Shown in pieces: positions 61,819-64,000 of a stretch of 64,000 bases of DNA. The number at the start of each line of letters is the position of its first letter. Within the stretch, counting starts at the first letter, position 1. The stretch is from assembly GCF_002252585.1 (NCBI RefSeq), contig NZ_NQLD01000006.1; one strand, given 5' to 3'. The position numbers were made by a program, and so were the translations under genes. The DNA is from Methanocatella intestini. Lineage in GTDB: Archaea > Methanobacteriota > Methanobacteria > Methanobacteriales > Methanobacteriaceae. A model generated the notes under the pieces. It saw only the letters and a list, made by a program, of their open reading frames with translations, was not told the origin of the DNA and ran no database searches.

Positions 61819-63630
61819 TTATGTTTTGTCTCCTAAAACTAATTTAGGGAAAATACATAAACTCTTAAGTTCATCTAATAATAATTTAAATGCGTATGAA
61901 ATTTCTATCGGATAAGTTTCAACATCTCCACAAATTGGACAGTATTTTTTATTTTTATTCTTATCATATACTGCTAACATACCACAATTTTCACAGACAA
62001 TAGCTTCATATTTGTCAGACTCATCTAAAAGCCTTTCTTTTAAGGTAAGAGCTGCACCGTGTGCAATAAGACAATCTCTTTCCATTTCTCCAAACCTTAA
62101 ACCACCTTCACGAGCTCTTCCTTCAGTAGGCTGACGGGTAAGAACTTGTACAGGACCTCTTGAACGAGCATAAACTTTATCAGTAGTCATGTGGTGTAAT
62201 TTCTGGTAATATGCAACACCAACAAATATTTCAGCTTCGATTCTTTCTCCGGTTACACCATTATATAATGATTCACAACCTGCAGATTCAAATCCGTGAT
62301 TTTTAAGTTGCTGTTTGATTTCTTTTTCAAGTTCTGTGTTAAATGGAGTTCCGTCAACACGTTCACCTTCAAGACAGCCTGCTTTACCTGCCACCATCTC
62401 AAGCACTTGTCCTACAGACATCCTGGAAGGAATAGCGTGAGGGTTAACAATTAAATCAGGAACAACACCAGATTCTGTAAAAGGAACATCTTCAGGAGAT
62501 AATATTAAACCAAGAACCCCTTTCTGACCGTGCCTTGATGCAAATTTATCCCCGAACTCAGGTTGCCTGGTATCCCTCACCCTGATTTTAGCCAATCGGC
62601 TTCCTTCAACAGTTTCAGTTAAAAGAACAGCATCGACAATACCTTTTTCACCGTGTCTGACTGTTACAGAAGTTTCTCTTCTTTTTTCAGCTACAGTACC
62701 AAATTCATCGATTTCTTCCAAGAATCTTGGCGGTGAAGTTTTACCGATTAATACATCACCAGATTCAACATATGATTCAGGGTTAACAACACCATCATCA
62801 TCTAAATGCCTGTAAGCATCTTCGGAACGGTAACCTTTAATGTTTTTGTCAGGAACCTCAAATTTATCCTCTTGTCCACCAGGATACCTTTTTTCAGCAG
62901 TATCATAAGCTCTGAAAAATGAAGACCTAGCTAATCCTCTTTCAAGAGAACCTTTGTTAATAACCATTGCATCTTCCATGTTGTATCCTTCGTAAGACAT
63001 AAGAGCTACAACAAAGTTCTGACCTGATGGTCTTTTGTCATAATTAGTTGAATCAATAATACGTGTTTTTACAATAGGAGTTTGCGGATGGTGTAATAAG
63101 TGAGCCCTTGTATCTGTACGTAATGCATAGTTAGAAACATATAATCCTAATGCTTGTTTTGTCATACCTGCTTCCATAGTATTCCTTGGTGAAGAATTGT
63201 GATCGGAAAACGGAATAATACCTGCACAAATTCCAAGCATAGTAGCCGGGTCAATTTCCAAATGAGTATGTTCTTCATTTAAATCAGCAATACTCATAGC
63301 AATATAGGAGTTTTCTTCCTCTTCGGCATCCAAGTATTCAATGAAACCATTGTCTATTAAATCGTCCCATTTTAATTCACCTTTAGCTACTTTCTCTAAA
63401 TGTTTATCTGTGAGAACTGGTTTGCCATCTTTTACAATGATTAACGGCCTTCTTGCCCTACCAGGGTCATTGAATATATAAATCTCATTATTTTTATCAT
63501 AATAAGTAATATTCATTTCATGAGAAACCTTACCATTTCTCCTTTTTTCTCTCATTTCATTGGTGAAACTTTCCGGATCTTTACAGTATCCTAAAAGCTC
63601 CCCATTAATATAAATCTTAGCACTATCCAT
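61819..63630 (-). CDS. rpoB1: DNA-directed RNA polymerase subunit B'
   Basis: A 603-residue C-terminal half of the second-largest subunit (Rpo2C). SRHGQKGVLGLILSPEDVPF and GGLRFGEMERDCLIAHGA are hallmarks, and a C-terminal zinc site CENCG...CPICG is present. B split into B' and B'' is typical of methanogens and halophiles, in contrast to the single B of Crenarchaeota. AAGGGA precedes the ATG. It lies 12 bases after rpoB2. Confidence 0.97.
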   Translation of the reverse strand: MDSAKIYINGELLGYCKDPESFTNEMREKRRNGKVSHEMNITYYDKNNEIYIFNDPGRARRPLIIVKDGKPVLTDKHLEKVAKGELKWDDLIDNGFIEYLDAEEEENSYIAMSIADLNEEHTHLEIDPATMLGICAGIIPFSDHNSSPRNTMEAGMTKQALGLYVSNYALRTDTRAHLLHHPQTPIVKTRIIDSTNYDKRPSGQNFVVALMSYEGYNMEDAMVINKGSLERGLARSSFFRAYDTAEKRYPGGQEDKFEVPDKNIKGYRSEDAYRHLDDDGVVNPESYVESGDVLIGKTSPPRFLEEIDEFGTVAEKRRETSVTVRHGEKGIVDAVLLTETVEGSRLAKIRVRDTRQPEFGDKFASRHGQKGVLGLILSPEDVPFTESGVVPDLIVNPHAIPSRMSVGQVLEMVAGKAGCLEGERVDGTPFNTELEKEIKQQLKNHGFESAGCESLYNGVTGERIEAEIFVGVAYYQKLHHMTTDKVYARSRGPVQVLTRQPTEGRAREGGLRFGEMERDCLIAHGAALTLKERLLDESDKYEAIVCENCGMLAVYDKNKNKKYCPICGDVETYPIEISYAFKLLLDELKSLCIFPKLVLGDKT

Positions 63631-63642
63631 ATTATCTTTCCC

Positions 63643-64000
63643 TTAATCATCTAAAACATTCATTTTTTTAATAACATCAATGATTTCCTGTTCATCAGAA
63701 CCTTCAGAAATATTACACATTAAAGCTAAATTCTTTACCAGACCACAGTTAGGACCCTCTGGAGTTTCATTCGGACAAATTTTACCGAATTGTGTTGGGT
63801 GCAAATCTCTTGCTTCAAAGTGAGGTTGACTTCTTGTTAAAGGAGATACAACACGTCTTAAATGAGAAAGAGTACCCATATAACTAGTTCTATCTAATAA
63901 TTGACTTACACCAGCTCTTCCACCAACCCAATTACCAGTTGCAATAGCATGTTTAATATTTTCAGTTAAAACATCACTACGAACTGCCTGTTTGATGGAA
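63643..64000 (-). CDS. rpoB2: DNA-directed RNA polymerase subunit B'' (C-terminal part, cut by window edge)
   Basis: The frame is open from the right edge to the stop at 63643, giving about 119 residues of the C-terminus. NWVGGRAGVSQLLDRTSYM, LSHLRRVVSPLTRSQPHFEA and ICPNETPEGPNCGLVKNL are the conserved RNAP B fork/rifampicin-type region. A formal ATG at 63879 is internal and not the start. It precedes rpoB1 with a 12-base gap. Confidence 0.95.
   Translation of the reverse strand, partial: SIKQAVRSDVLTENIKHAIATGNWVGGRAGVSQLLDRTSYMGTLSHLRRVVSPLTRSQPHFEARDLHPTQFGKICPNETPEGPNCGLVKNLALMCNISEGSDEQEIIDVIKKMNVLDD

Overview
The window looks like a piece of the chromosome of a gut-type methanogenic archaeon, closest in character to Methanobrevibacter (M. 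smithii-like). The DNA is very AT-rich. The information-processing genes are archaeal: RNA polymerase with B and A each split in two, aEF-1alpha, aEF-2, aIF5A, aRF1, NusA-like protein and L30e. There is a coenzyme F430 synthase (CfbE) homologue, a pyruvoyl-dependent arginine decarboxylase, an NADP phosphatase/NAD kinase fusion, and large secreted adhesin-like proteins typical of pseudomurein-walled gut methanogens. The species assignment is inference; no database search was possible.

Layout. 1-3.3 kb: the start of an IS1182-like transposase, then a two-gene FtsX-type ABC exporter. 3.5-6.8 kb: a co-directional biosynthetic run (hisA, ribL, argC, flavodoxin, pyrI). 6.8-9 kb: a small redox block (flavin-binding split-barrel protein, HxlR regulator, Fe-S-containing GMC-like oxidoreductase) with palindromic operator candidates. 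9-17.4 kb: tldD and an AMMECR1 gene, a UvrD-type helicase ending in a SHOCT domain, a NOG1-like GTPase, a small heat-shock protein with an unusual N-terminal helix, a double-SIS protein and a DUF447 protein. 17.4-22.5 kb: adenine deaminase, a TIGR00300/ornithine cyclodeaminase-like enzyme, agmatinase, aIF5A and, divergently, arginine decarboxylase; this is an arginine-to-putrescine cluster around the hypusine-bearing factor. 22.5-28.3 kb: IMPase/NAD kinase fusion, cfbE, hemC, a Gfo/Idh/MocA oxidoreductase and a GfcR-like regulator. 28.4-37 kb: two adhesin-like proteins and a small secreted protein. 37-39.4 kb: a gene-poor, decayed stretch containing universal stress protein, a broken acyltransferase and a probably 5'-truncated regulator. 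39.4-47.5 kb: gdhA, prf1, a zinc-ribbon membrane protein, a frameshifted acetyltransferase, a UPF0146 protein, a Ca2+-type P-ATPase and cbiJ/cobK. 47.5-47.8 kb: two identical tRNA-Ser(UGA) genes. 47.8-64 kb: the archaeal transcription/translation operon on the minus strand, rpoB2-rpoB1-rpoA1-rpoA2-rpl30e-nusA, then rps12-rps7-fusA-tuf-rps10.

The most notable architectural feature is that this normally contiguous operon is interrupted between nusA and rps12 by about 4.3 kb of opposite-strand DNA holding a decayed IS1182-type transposase, a flippase and a frameshifted, truncated HtrA-like protease. A terminator-like hairpin overlaps the nusA stop codon and a TATA-like element precedes rps12, as expected if the two halves are now transcribed separately. 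I see no CRISPR array, no prophage and no clear new defence system. The best candidates for something undescribed are the HxlR-linked redox block, the helicase with its unassigned C-terminal half, and the structured gene-poor stretch at 37.3-37.7 kb.
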